Assembly (NCBI GenBank): GCA_003415625.1
Contig: PYIU01000002.1
Span: 6,200,001 to 6,264,000 of the forward strand
Length of the DNA: 64,000 bases
Direction of reading: 5' to 3'
Origin: Aquanectria penicillioides
Lineage: Eukaryota > Ascomycota > Sordariomycetes > Hypocreales > Nectriaceae
Each line of letters opens with the position of its first letter. The first letter of the stretch is position 1. Positions 23,135 to 35,900 of this stretch are shown here, piece after piece. The notes under the pieces are model-generated. The model was not told the origin of the DNA and made no database searches. It saw only the letters and a program-made list of their open reading frames with translations. The translations under genes and the position numbers were made by a program.

Positions 23135-24521
23135 CTATATCGTGAAATCCTTGTACGTCCACTTTTCGGTGTACTTGCGGTGGGCCTGCTTCTTGAAGGG
23201 GATGTGACGACGGCTCTCGACCTTGCCGCGCATCAGCATGCTTCGGTATCGGTCCTTGAGCAAGTTTCCCTCTGGCTTCAGGAGGCGCAGCGACTCCTGG
23301 AGTTCATCGGGGAGAACCAGCTCCAGGTCCTTCTCTGGCAGCTTGTACTTGCCCAGCTGCTTGCGCCGCAGCTTGTGGTCCTTGAGCTCGGTGATGACTT
23401 CATTATCCGGCTCAACGGCCAGGATCAGCTGGCGGTTGCGTTCCTCCTCCTCGACCTCCTCAGCAATTTCCGAAATGTGGTGTTCCTGGCGGCGCTGGGC
23501 CTTCATGGCCGCCTTGTGCTTCGCCAGGCGCTCTTCCTCCTTCCGGCGCTTGATGCGGTTACGCTGAGCTTGGGTCTTCCGCTGTGGTCGCTTGGCTGAG
23601 GGCTTGTCGTCTTCGGCGTCTGTCTGGAATCCTTCCCACTCTGAATCTTCCTCCCATTCTGAGAGGTTACCCTTTGCCTCTGCTGCGTCAGCCTCGGCGG
23701 CTGATCGGGCAATTGCCTCCTTCTTCTCTTCCTCCGCCTTTTCGGCCTCCAATCGCTTGCGCTCGGTCTCAAGAGCCTTCTCGCTCTCCTCGGCCAGTCG
23801 TTCCTCGTAGTCGGTGAACATGGGGTTGTAGCTGTAGCCACCAGAGGGCGTAGCGACGGCAGCCACCTGCTTACCGCTCTCCAGTAGGGTAATAGGTGCT
23901 TGCTTCATAGACTTGGGGACCTTGGCGCTATCTTTCTCAGGAATGAAGTCGTCGACGTCCTTCTCCTTAGGTGCGGCAGGCATATCCCAGACGTCGTAAG
24001 AGGCATCGGCAACCTCAACAGTGTTCTCGTGCTGACCGTCGGCAACCCGTTTTAGGCGGGAGAGCTCCTTGTGGGACACCCAGTCGGTTCGCTGGCGTTT
24101 GGCAGGGACGAGGCCGTTGGTGGTCTTGTCACCGGGGCGCTTGCGCATAGAGACGGCGGGGACAGCAGAGCGCTGAGAAATGATCTCGTCAGCCTTAAGG
24201 CCCTTCTTGACATGCTTGGACTTTTTGGCGATGCGAGAGTCGCCGGTTATATCGAGTGTGAAGAGGTCTTCGGAGGCCTTTTCCTTGATGACACCACTGT
24301 ACAATTGAAATTGTGAGTAAAGATGAAGCCAAAGGGGGGGGGCTATACACGGGAAAGGTGTCCTACCCTCGAATGATTTCCTCATTCAACTCCACGAGAC
24401 CCTTTTCCACCTCGGAGACATCGACGTTCTTTCGCCATGCCTTCTTGCCTTTACGGGATGGCTGATTGTGCTGGTTGGGGGCCTCGCCGGACCCGGCGGT
24501 TTTGGACTGGATCACCGGCAT
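23135..24521 (-). CDS. nop53: Ribosome biogenesis protein NOP53
   Basis: Nop53 is a nucleolar 60S assembly factor that recruits the exosome helicase Mtr4 to pre-60S particles for 7S pre-rRNA processing. Exons (minus strand) are 24521-24367 and 24296-23135, giving 438 aa, a typical length. The N-terminus carries the family's GKKAWRKNVDVSEVE block; the middle has VWDMPAAP and the hallmark PSGGYSYNPMF. A long, highly charged helix (KALETERKRLEAEKAEEEKK) and the basic C-terminal block with KPEGNLLKDRYRSM and HIPFKKQAHRKYTEKW complete it. It diverges from the ypt6 gene with a 711-bp shared upstream region. Confidence 0.95.
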
Positions 24522-25232
24522 AGTTGGACTCCGACAAACTTTGTCGAGAAGGGTCAAAAGGGGCGTTGCCGAACCAAACCAAAAAAAGATCGAGATGTCG
24601 TTGGCGATCGCAGACGAGATGCAGGATTGATTTGGTGGTGGGGGATTCAGAGGAAGTCTTGAATTTTTTAATGGGGCCCAGGCAATCAAGTCCAATCATG
24701 AGAATAAACGGGCAAGGTATTAAACCCGATATGGCTTTGTCCGTATGTAACGGAGCGGTGTCTCTTATCGGCACGTGCCCCGTAAGGTGGAGCCCGCCTA
24801 CCAACCTTGGCTGGCTTGCTAAGTATTGGGCTGGCGGGCTGTCATGGGCGGGGAAGGGGCGGTACAGGGCTGTCGAGCAGTACCTTCCTTTATGTAACTC
24901 GGTGTCCTCCTGCCAATTCCAGGCCCCGTTAACGAACATTTGACCTCCTTTCCCGGGGTCTGGAACTTTGGACAACACGACTCGACGCCTAAAAAACCAT
25001 CACGATTCAAGTCGCATCCACCAGACATTCTTCCGCGTCCCGGCCTGGCCCTCGCCCACGCTGTCCTCTCCTCCTTCCTTCCTCCCTCCGCACATTGCTG
25101 CGCGAAGTCCTGTCTCTTTCCCGACATCTCCCGCCTGCGTTTGACAGCTGTCCCATCCAATCCCATCCCATCTGATCCCATCTCATCCGTCTCCGGCTCT
25201 CCCACCTGGAATAATTCAACACAACCGCAACA
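24522..25232. promoter_or_regulatory. Bidirectional upstream region of nop53 and ypt6
   Basis: 711 bp between two divergent start codons. It contains a perfect 10-bp palindrome GGCACGTGCC at 24770-24779 with a CACGTG E-box core, about 250 bp from nop53 and 450 bp from ypt6. A degenerate CCCATC-type repeat lies near 25150-25190, just before ypt6. Regulatory meaning is inferred only from sequence and position. Confidence 0.4.
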
Positions 25233-26254
<1,022 letters not shown>

Positions 26255-26795
26255 ACCGCCCCGCCCGATGACCGAGTTTAGGATTGGAGTATAGGAGTAT
26301 CCGGGGGAAGAGGTCAAGCCATGCTAGCGCTGTGGACGAGGCGACATTGCGTTTCGATGCACGGAATAGGATATCAAGCATAGCGTGTGGATCTGAGCGC
26401 GGGAGCTTGTATAATACAGCCAGGACTACGAGCCTACGATCGTTATATAAGAAAACATTAATGCCCTTATTCACCTTATTCCTCCTACCTCGGTCACGGC
26501 CTGCTGCAAGGGTTCGCTTGGCGCATACATGGGGGACAGGGAACAGGGATGTGAGTGCTACACCACATCACTTCCACATGCTCCGGGGTGAGTTTACGAA
26601 GCATGTGTTGTGTGTGTTGGATCGAGCAATGTAAGTTTGTATTTCTAAATATATTTTGCTTCGTCCCGATATTGACAAGATGGTGGTCTATCCAGAATTA
26701 TCATCACACTTTCTATCCATCCTTGAGGACATGATGTGGCGTTTCTCTTTTTTCGGTTTTCCCCCTCTTTCCTTTTTGTCTTTCCTTTTTCTCAT
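26255..26795. other. Intergenic between convergent ypt6 and rki1
   Basis: 541 bp with T-rich sequence next to the rki1 stop. No coding frame or structured RNA is recognised. Confidence 0.5.
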
Positions 26796-27749
26796 TTAGG
26801 CGGCATTCTGCACCTGCACCTCTCCGTTGGCCAGACCGAAGTAGGCGGCGACAGGCTTCTGGGCTTGCAGCTGCTTGCCCAGGGTGACAGCCTCGGCACC
26901 ATTGAAGCCGTGGAAGAGGCCGATCTCGACAATGCCCGGCAGCTTGACCAGCTCGGCGGCGAGAGCATTGATCTCCCAAACACCATCCTTGCCCTGGCCC
27001 TGGACCTCGTTGCTGAGGTCCTTGGCCAACAGCAGAGGGGGAAGGGAGCATCGATGATCCACATGCCATTGTCTGTGACGCACTCACCAGCCTTGCTAGG
27101 CAGGCCGGAGCGGACGATGGGGGAGGGGGATCCCATCTCGCGGAGGCGGATGAGGACATCGGGGGCAGCGAGGGGGAGGACCTCAAGAGGAATGGTCTTC
27201 CAGGTGGTGCAGAGGCGGGGGGATTGCTTGCGGTAGTCTGTTGGGGGAGGTTGTGTCAGCCTCAGATTGTCATGATGTCCGGAGGGAGGCCATCATATCA
27301 TATCATGTCGCATCATGACATATCATAAATAAAGACAGGGACTTACCAGCAACGGCAACAAACTTCTTAGCTGCAATGGCGACGAGCTTCTCCTGGAACA
27401 GGCAAGCACCGCCACCCTTGATGAGGTTCAGGTCCTCGTCGACCTCATCGGCGCCGTCAAAGGCAACGTCGAGAGCAACGGGCTTACCATCGACGACGGG
27501 GCGCTCATCGAGGTTGGCCAGGGTGAGGCCGCCGTTGCGGATGAGACCCTTGGACTGGCTGCCAGTGGGGACGAAGGTCATGCCGCCGTAGAACTCGGGG
27601 CCCTTGCTGACGATGGCCTCAACGACGTAGACGACGGTGCTGCCAGAGCCAATGCCGACGTACTTGTACTCCGGGAGAAGATGGTCGTTGACAGCCTGGT
27701 AGGCGGCCGACTTCTTGGCCGACTCGACGAGTGACGCAGCGGATGACAT
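26796..27749 (-). CDS. rki1: Ribose-5-phosphate isomerase A type, frame broken by one base
   Basis: This enzyme interconverts ribose 5-phosphate and ribulose 5-phosphate in the non-oxidative pentose phosphate pathway. Exons (minus strand) are 27749-27347 and 27237-26796. Family motifs are clear: [48 protein letters not shown] with catalytic Asp/Glu residues, and [16 protein letters not shown]. In exon 2 the frame switches inside [16 protein letters not shown] at a run of five C (27037-27041 on plus). One more C gives a continuous 281-aa enzyme. An indel is the simplest explanation because both sides are perfectly conserved. I chose the start at 27749 because it has a good context (GAAAAATGTC) and gives the usual length. 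The frame stays open with another ATG at 28172. Confidence 0.9.
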
Positions 27750-28280
27750 TTTTCTGGATTTTTGAGAGTGTGGAATTGAGAAGTTTGGACGAGAAATGGA
27801 GCGTCTTGGAGGAGACGTATAAGGCTTGAGCACCCCACGTTGGCGAGTCTGGTGATGGGGAGGGGTGGTGGGGAGACCAAGCTCAAAACCAAGACCACGA
27901 CGAGGGGCAAAGGTGTAGGGTAGGCGACGCGAGCACGAAGGTGGCTTGCTGGAGTGGACGCGAGCGGCGCCAGAAGAGGAAGCTTGCTGGGGCCGATTTG
28001 GAAATCTCGCCGAGGAAAGGCAGAGGAGCAGGCTGAGGGACTGGGCAATGGCAGCAGTAGAAGTACTGATGGAAGAAAAACGAGGATCGTAACGGGAGCA
28101 GAGTTGATGAAATGACGCAGTCGCCAGCAGCAGCTTTTTGGCCTCAGTGGAGTTGGTCGAAAGCCACCTCATGTCATGTGGATTAAAAAAAAAAACAAGG
28201 TGAGCTTTTTCGGGGGTAGTCTGGGAGTGTTGAACGACAGAGAGAGTGCCGAGTGATGAGTGAGTGGTGGCTGCAGTTAG

Positions 28281-28322
28281 CTACCTACCTACCTAACTAG
28301 GTACCTACCTACCTACCTACCT
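28281..28322 (+). repeat. (CCTA)n tetranucleotide island
   Basis: Two blocks of CTAC/CCTA tetramers flank a TAGGTACCTA palindrome about 550 bp upstream of the rki1 start. A second island of the same type lies at 28572-28604. Confidence 0.85.
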
Positions 28323-28571
28323 TTGTTTGAAACCAAATACCAATAGGTGCAAGAGAAGCCAATGCGCAATGTACGGAAAACCCCCTAGACTGTTGGCGAC
28401 CACAGGGAATCTGCACGCGGTGGAGAGACGGGGCGGGATAGGTACGGGAAAAGCAAGGTAAGGAAACCTAGGTACTGGACAGGAGTGATGTATACATTGA
28501 CATCAGACAACAGAATGTGTTCGCACAACTGAGACAAAACCAGATTACCTGATGAGCGCCGAGCTTCGGTG

Positions 28572-28604
28572 CCTACCTACCTACCCACCTAGGTAGGTAC
28601 CTAT
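28572..28604 (+). repeat. CCTA/TAGG inverted tetranucleotide island
   Basis: CCTACC tetramers run into CCTAGGTAGGTACCTA, forming a small inverted repeat. It resembles the neighbouring island at 28281-28322 and those near 31497 and 42625. Confidence 0.8.
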
Positions 28605-29512
28605 CTGCCTCATGTCCTGTAGACAATGTGTATCCGTACTTACTCATGGATTACTGCTCAACACCTGGGATAACAAGAAAACATGTAGTCGAACATCACA
28701 ATAAGGCTGACCGAAACAAATGAATGGTTCACGGTACCATGCATAAATCAAGAACGTCGAATTCCGGGTGCTGCAATGAACCATTTTCCGATGCAAGGCG
28801 CTACGAAAGTCCCGAAAGAGAGAGCTGCCCATGTGGCCATCCACGCAATAAACCGTGCGTCGTCCCTCATGTAGAGTGACGTGATGGCTGGGCCCAGTTC
28901 CTTTCAGGCTGAGCGAGGGACGAGGAAGTGGAAGTGGGGGGAGGAGCAAGAGGCACAAAGGCCTTCGCCTACTCACCAGCCCCAGTAAAGAAGACAGGGA
29001 AGCCAGCCAACAGTTGCAGCCAGGATATGGACTGACTGTGGAAAAACTCTACAGAGGAACCTGCTGAGTCACCCAAACGGTTGGCTCACATCGCCTGAGG
29101 CTGCAGCTGTGGTTGTCTCGTGGATGCACACGTGACTCCCTACCAGATCTGCGCCCTCGCCATTTGTTGGCCTCGCCGCGCCATCTCGGGAGCGACGGAT
29201 GTCCCGACTGCGACAGAGAGACAGGAGTGGCCAGTCGCAGTGGGGCGCGCGAGAGGGCAAGGCACTTCCATCGACGACCTGACCCTTGCTGCATCATTTC
29301 CGTCATCACCGCGCGTGTTTCGTCGTCGTCTTCCTCATTTCCCGCTCTTCATTCTTTCTTTTCCTTTTTCCCCTTCCCCTTCTGGCCTTGTCTGCAACTC
29401 CATTGCGTCCGCGTCCGCACCCGCCCTCGCAGTCCTTTCGCCTTTGCTCTGGTTTCTAGGCTCGTCACCACGGGAGGAATTTAATACACCCTTGACCAAT
29501 TCTCGACACTCA

Positions 29513-29551
29513 AACCACCAACCACCAACCACCAACCACCAACCGCCAACC
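29513..29551 (+). repeat. ACCAACC tandem repeat in the kei1 leader
   Basis: Five near-perfect copies of a 7-base ACCAACC unit end seven bases before the kei1 ATG, so the repeat probably lies in the 5' UTR. Confidence 0.85.
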
Positions 29552-29557
29552 GTCACC

Positions 29558-30448
29558 ATGTCCCGGTTCACCAGACTGTACCTGCGGGTGCCCCGGCCAA
29601 AGGTAAGAGGAACTGAATACCTCGAGGACGCCTCGTTGCGTCCATCTTGGCATGCGCTGTCGCCACTTCGTCTCGGGAGAAGGAACAAGTGCTAACATGT
29701 TTCGCGCCTCTAGAGCCTCCTCGGCTTCATCAACCTGCAGACCGGCTCCGAAGTCATCTCGCTCTCCCTCATCCTCAACAAGGTCACCGGCGTCTACGGC
29801 CTGCTCGCCATCTTGACCGGCTTCCAGCTCTCCATTCTCCAGCTCACCACCTACGTCTACTCCATCGGCGTCCTCGTCTTGCTCGTCAGCTTGATTCCCC
29901 ACATCCGGAAACAAAGCCCCTTCGAGTGTCTGGCCCTTGCTTGGATTTACATTCTCGACACCGTCATCAACATGACCTGCACCGCCGCCTTTGGACTGGA
30001 CTGGTACTTCAAGAACCAGTCTACCAACTCATCTACTTCCCAGGCCACGTCCATTCCCGATATCGTGGCAGAGGGCGTCCAGAGCCTGCGCCGCGAGGCT
30101 GCCGCCCACGGCCAGATCATCCCTCAAGAGACTGCTACTAGCATGTTGCTGATCACTGCCTCCATGCTGATCCGCGTCTACTTCAGCTTCGTGATGATGG
30201 CCTACGCCAGGCAGGTCCTGCAGAAGTACATGCAGCTGATGATCCTCGAAGGCCCTGGAGTCGATGAGCATGATGGTCCTTTTGCTGAGGACCTACCTGA
30301 TGGTGAGGGCCGTAGAGGACGTCTGGGACGCCTGATGGTCTCATTTGGTCGGGGTTACTGGCTCGATCTTCATGACGCCGATGAATGGGCTCGAAGCGTT
30401 GACCCCAACAAGCCCGGTTCAGTTGGAATGCTGGCAGGCGAAGTTTAA
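29558..30448 (+). CDS. kei1: Inositol phosphorylceramide synthase regulatory subunit Kei1
   Basis: Kei1 partners with the catalytic subunit Aur1 in the Golgi to make inositol phosphorylceramide, a fungus-specific sphingolipid. Exons are 29558-29602 and 29714-30448, giving 259 aa. The start RLYLRVPRPKSLLGFINLQT is the family's N-terminal signature. Four hydrophobic segments follow, around residues 26-46, 54-74, 84-104 and 152-173 (the last in MLLITASMLIRVYFSFVMMA). The C-terminal tail is polar, with LMVSFGRGYWLD. In yeast the tail is cut by Kex2; here I see RRGRLGR as a possible basic region but make no cleavage claim. Confidence 0.93.
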
Positions 30449-32911
30449 AAGCACTACACCGTGATATGCCTTCCATCTATGACGGAAGGCAAGGAGGTGA
30501 GGCGGGGTAATGAGGTGAGGCGAAATGTTGTTGAATACAGGCCAGCGAAGACGTGATGGCTCCCTAATCTGCCTCGTGCATGATAATGCACTCCCCCCCG
30601 CCAGTGACGGCCCCGGCGCGCGAGGAAGATGTTGAGGCCAAGTTGGGATGGATAATACGGTATTAATTGCCTCCAAATGGCCTGGAGGCCCCTCCCTTTT
30701 TTTTTTTTAATTTTTTTTGGAACAACGTCCAAATAGAGGCAGAGATGCCGTATAGGGCAGTAAATCACGTCGGGCGGGACCCTTGTTTGGATGTCGGCAT
30801 CAACGGAGACCAGTCCGGCGCAGAAAGCCGAGCACCATGCACCAAACAAGGGACTCGGCCGGCGCCGGGGGAAATGCGGCGTGTGCGGCGAAGGTGCGGC
30901 AACTGATCGAGAGAGCCGACGCGATTGCGGCTTGCGGCCTGCGTTTTTGCTTGCACGTGGCTTGCGTGGACATGGGAAACCGGCATTGCGTGATGCGGCT
31001 TGCGGCATGTCGGGCAGTCAGGGTGCAGAGGGGATCACCTACTAGTACCTAATTCTAGGAAGAATCAAGGGGGGGCGTGAACAAGGACAGCAAGGATCCA
31101 TCGGGGAGGTGGAGGCGTAGGGCATTGTCCCTTTTTTGTTTTGGCGGTTGCATTTTGCATTGACTGTGGCATTGGACAACATCTGTTGATTGGAAATACG
31201 AGAGAGGATAAATGAGACGGAAGTCGAGGCCGGCGGAGGAAGGATATAATCTAAGGTCACCATACTGTGCCTATTATCCATTTAGTATATAGTGATACAT
31301 CAAACAAGAAAAAAGTCTTGTTAATAATCACGACAAAGCGGGGGATGTAGGAAGATTACTGGGCCCTCCTCTATGTGTAGGTCTTTTTTCGGTATTGAGG
31401 ATTTCTGGGCGATGTTAGTGGCGGTGGTTGCCGTGGTGGAGAAGAACGTCGGTGCTTGCTGGACAAACCTGAACGATGGGGGCCATTGCTTGCCATAGGT
31501 AGGTACCTAGGTAGGTAGGTATTGAATTGAGTTGGGGCTCGAATAGCCAATTATGGACAGGGATTTAATCAATCTACCATCTATGATGTTAGAGTTGCCT
31601 CCGTGTTCGGAATTGCTCGACGGGTATTGAACAAACGGAGCAATTTCTACCAACGGGCGAGGTTGAACTTGAGCCGAGTCACCGGCCGACTGACTAATTA
31701 GGCACACGCAGATTCTGCAGTCCGTCTTGGAGCAGCAGGGCATCGTATGTGCTGCAATTAGAAATGTGTTTCCGCCAGAGGGAGTGGTTGTCTTTTGTCG
31801 TGTCTGCATCTATCGATGGTGTCATCGTTAAAAACCGGCGGCCGGCCGGTAGTCGGAGCTGGCCAACCTTGGCCCCCGCCTCCAGGGGTCCCGATGAGAA
31901 GAAAAAAAGAGGCATTTCCCTCGCGCCATTCACCTCAACGTTGTCAGCCCTCTCGCGGGCCGTCGGTGGCCCAACAGCGGTGCGCCAGCAGGAAGTCGGG
32001 GTGGAGCTCCTTCAACCCACCCTCCGCCCAACCAGCCCGCACTGCTAAGGTTACCTGCGTCGACCCTTCCGGCACATGAAGGCGGCGGCCATTGGCTGGC
32101 GCCACCAGAGACGAATGGAGTGCTCGCAATCCCAGGCAAATCCAAGCGTCCCCATTTGTCATCGGCGCTCGCGGAGACGTGCGCCGAGGGATGATTGCGG
32201 TCTCTTCTGCGGCGCTGGCGCTGACTCTGGTGCTGCGTTGCTTGAGGGTCCCGGGTCGCAAGTGTGGGGTGGGTCCCGTAGCACCGTCCGGGGCATGGCA
32301 TATCCCGCTAATCGATCACGCAATCGCTGGCGAAGATTCATCAAGCGTCGCCTTGAACGAATACTGGCGGTTTGTTTGTGTCGTTGCTTGGGTTTTGCGC
32401 TGGCGCGGGGAAAAACTCGGTGGTTCAGTGAGGATCCCGTTGCCCCCAATTGCCCCATACTTACCCATTCACACTGGCCCCGTGGCGAGGGAAGGCGTGC
32501 TCGAGACGGGACCAGACCAGGCCGGGCAAGGGCAAGAGCATGGCAGGACGGAACCAGGTTAGGTCGTCCCTTCCTTTTCCTTCCCTTTTCTTTGGGGCCG
32601 GCTTTGAAGCGATCCATAGAGAAGATTCCCTTTAGAAACCAGAGCTCGGAGCCCAGGGTTAAAAAAAAATTATTCTAACGCAACACCCCCCCAACGACAG
32701 TCCGCGTGAGCTTGAGTCTGTCTAGTCTCTTGGGCTTCTTTCTCCGACTCATACACCTCCTCCTCCTCCTCCCTCTTCATTCCCTCTTCTTCCCTCCTTC
32801 CCTCTCCCATTCTTCCTTCCTCTCCTTCCCTTGTCTGTGTGTCTTCTCCCTCTTGTCCTACGCCCCGCCCAATCCCACCAACGGGAGAACCACGACAGGG
32901 ACACACACAAG
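30449..32911. other. Intergenic, 2.5 kb upstream of the sulfite reductase gene
   Basis: No coding gene is supported. Frames up to 200 codons (near 32076-32678) are compositionally random and lack domains. A TAGG/CCTA island with a TAGGTACCTA core lies at 31497-31520. The last 200 bp are CT-rich, as in fungal leaders. Confidence 0.5.
31497..31520 (+). repeat. TAGG tetranucleotide island with AGGTACCT core
   Basis: AGGT/TAGG tetramers surround an AGGTACCT palindrome. It is the same motif type as the islands near 28.3, 28.6 and 42.6 kb. Confidence 0.8.
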
Positions 32912-35900
32912 ATGGACGCTTCGCAGCACCAGATCAGCACGCCTGAGGAGGCTGGTGAGTTGCTTTCCCATTCCTCCCGCCTTTGTTCACGGATCTGGCG
33001 CATTGGGTTTCTTCCGATGTCTGTTTTGTATTGGTGGCGGAGCGGTTGCGATTCTGTCGTGGATCTCGGAATGCGCTGCTGAGCTCTGGCTTAGAGCCGC
33101 TTCGCTCTCTTCCCCAATCTCCAAAACACTTTTTGGAGGCGGCGAGAATGGCGACATCAGCACGCTAGATTCCGAAATCAAAACGACCGACCCGGAACTC
33201 CCTGCCATTGAATCCACAAACCCGCCCATTGAGAAAATCCTGAGCTGACAAAGTCTTTCTCACCCCGCAGTGGCGCGAATTGCCTACCTCTCCAGCGATG
33301 CCATCATCTCCGTCCAGCCTGCTATCGGCACCGATTCCGAATTCTCCTCCCACTTGAAGCGATATGCCGGTCGCAAAGACCAGGGCCTCGTTGCCCAGAG
33401 CGCCGATTCAGTCCCAGAAGTAAGCCAATTCAAAGAACCCCTCCCCCTCTCTCAATGTGTCACGGTGGCCGGCCCCTCAAAATTTCTTCCACTTTCACTG
33501 GTTGCTGGGTGCCTGCGTCGGCTCGTCGGCCCCTCCACCATCCCTGTTCAGTGAGGTGGAATGTGCGTTCAAGAGGCATGACGCATGACGGCAGAGCCAA
33601 AATCGACCCAGTGTCATGAGTTGCGACAGCAATTCCACCAAGCATTTGAGCGAGAGGGCAATAGCCAAATGATAGCACAACTGACCGCCGCAATTTTTCC
33701 AGATCATCCCAGTTCGACACAATGCCGACCCTCTGCTTTCCGTCTTCACCCCGACCCGCGCCGGCAAGCTGGTCTCCGTCACCACTACTTCCGCCATCCT
33801 CCTCCCCTCAGTCTCTCACCTTTACAAGCTGGCCAACTACCCCGTGGTCCTCCACGTCTCTCTCCAACCCCGGACATTCGCCGACTACTCGGTTATCACC
33901 GCCATCCGCAACTCAGGATGGACCTTTGTTCAGTCCGAGACTCTCCAGGAGGCCCAGGACATGGCCCTGACCGCCCATGCCCTCGCCATCCGCACCGGCA
34001 AGGGTGTCGTCCACTTCTTCGCCCCTTCCACCTCCGCCAACGACAAGCCCATTGCTGTCGAGGACCCTGCCGTTGTCCGTGATGTTCTCGACATTGAGAG
34101 CGTCCGCCGATTCCAGGCCGGCACCACCTCTGCCTCCGGCATCTACGCCGATGATGGTCACGTAGCTGTCTCTTCGGACCACGATATTGCCATCAACGGC
34201 ACGGAGAAGGTCGAATCTCTCACCGTACCCGCCAGTGCCACCGCTTCCAAGGCGCCCTCTGCCGGAACCTCAGTCAAGTCGAGCCGAGACAGCGAGTCCA
34301 GCACTCCCCCCGCCGTCGCCTCCTCGGCCGCCACCACCGTCGAGGTTGCTCCTCCTCAGGTCACCTCCGAGGATATTTACAAGTGCGCCGCCCGCATTTG
34401 GGCTCAGATCAAGACTGCATCTGGCCGATCATACAGCGCTTTTGAGTACTCCGGCGCTCCCAATGCCGAGAACTGCCTGTTCATCTTTGGCTCTGATGCT
34501 GGCACTTTTGCCGAGGCCATCGATAATGCTCGCTCCGACGAGGTCTTCGTCAACACCGCCATTCTCACTCCTCGTCTCTACCGACCTTGGATTGGCTCCA
34601 GGCTGGTCGAGGCCATCCCTAAGTCGATCAAGCGAATTGCTGTGCTTGAGCAGATTCAGCGCAAGACTACCAAGTGGGGACCTCTCCTCATCGACGTCTT
34701 GACCTCCATCAAGAGCGGTCCTGGTGACGTCTCCAGCATTGTTGGCTACCAGCTCGGTTATATTGCCCCCGAGACCGTTACTCAGGCTCTTCGTGGTGTG
34801 CTCCAGAACCTCACCGCCGAGAAACCCGTCCAGAACCTCGAGGTTGGTAAGAAGAGCGCCTACAAGGAGCCCACTGGCTATGACCTTGCTGCCCCTCAGC
34901 TGGAGACTGCTTACAACAAGATCCTCGACCAACTGTTTGGAAAGCGTGCTTACGTCGCCAATGCCATCAAGTCGACCACCACTGGTCTTTCACCTACCGT
35001 TGCCGCCAGCCCCGAGTTCGGTTTCGGCTCGCTCTTGGCCCGCAAGGAGCGCCGCAACCAGTTCGTTGCCGAGGTCAAGGAGGCTGCTACCAACGGCAGC
35101 TTCATCACCGATGCCCCCAAGAGCTGGCTCGCTCGATGGGCTATGAACGCAGACGACGCTGCCAAGTCCACTGAGATTGCCGACGACGTCATTTCCCGAC
35201 TTGAGACAGACGGTTCTGCCACCGCTGCCAAGCTCCTTTCTGCCAAGGGCCTCTTCCGTAAGGAATCCTTGTGGCTGACTGGCTCCGATGCCTGGTCTTA
35301 CGACCTGGGCAACTCTGGCGTTCACCAGGTTCTGGCTTCTGGCGAGAACGTCAACATGCTCATTATCGACTCGACTCCCTTCTCGGAGCGTTCCGATGCC
35401 GATGCCAACCGAAGAAAGAAGGATATTGGTCTGTACGCCATGAACTACGGAAACGTCTACGTTGCCTCTACTGCCGTCTACAGCTCCTACACTCAAGTTC
35501 TGCAGGCCCTGCTTGAGGCGGACAAGTTTAATGGTCCCTCCGTCGTCCTTGCCTACCTACCTTACTTCGGCGAGTCTGATTCTGCCCTCACTGTCCTCCA
35601 GGAGACTAAGAAGGCCGTTGACGCTGGCTACTGGCCCCTGTACCGATGGAACCCTGAGAATGAGAAGAAGGGCCTGCCTAACTTCTCTCTTGATTCTGAG
35701 CTGATCAAACAGGAACTCAAGAAGTTCCTCGCACGTGACAACCAGCTCACCCAGCTCATGAACAAGGAACCTAAGTTCGCTGCCGCTGTTTCCCAGGACT
35801 TTGGTACCGAAGTGCGAGCTCAGCAGAAGCGCAAGGCCAAGGACGCTTACAACCAGCTCCTTGAGGGTCTCCTGGGTGCCCCTCTGACCATTCTCTATGC

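Larger units (their letters stand above)
27750..29557. other. Divergent upstream region of rki1 and kei1, 1.8 kb
   Basis: Bases 27750-28172 are an Arg/Ser-rich open extension of the rki1 frame (see findings). CCTA/TAGG repeat islands lie at 28281-28322 and 28572-28604. A heptamer-like ACCAACC repeat (29513-29551) abuts the kei1 start. No independent gene is recognised. Confidence 0.5.
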
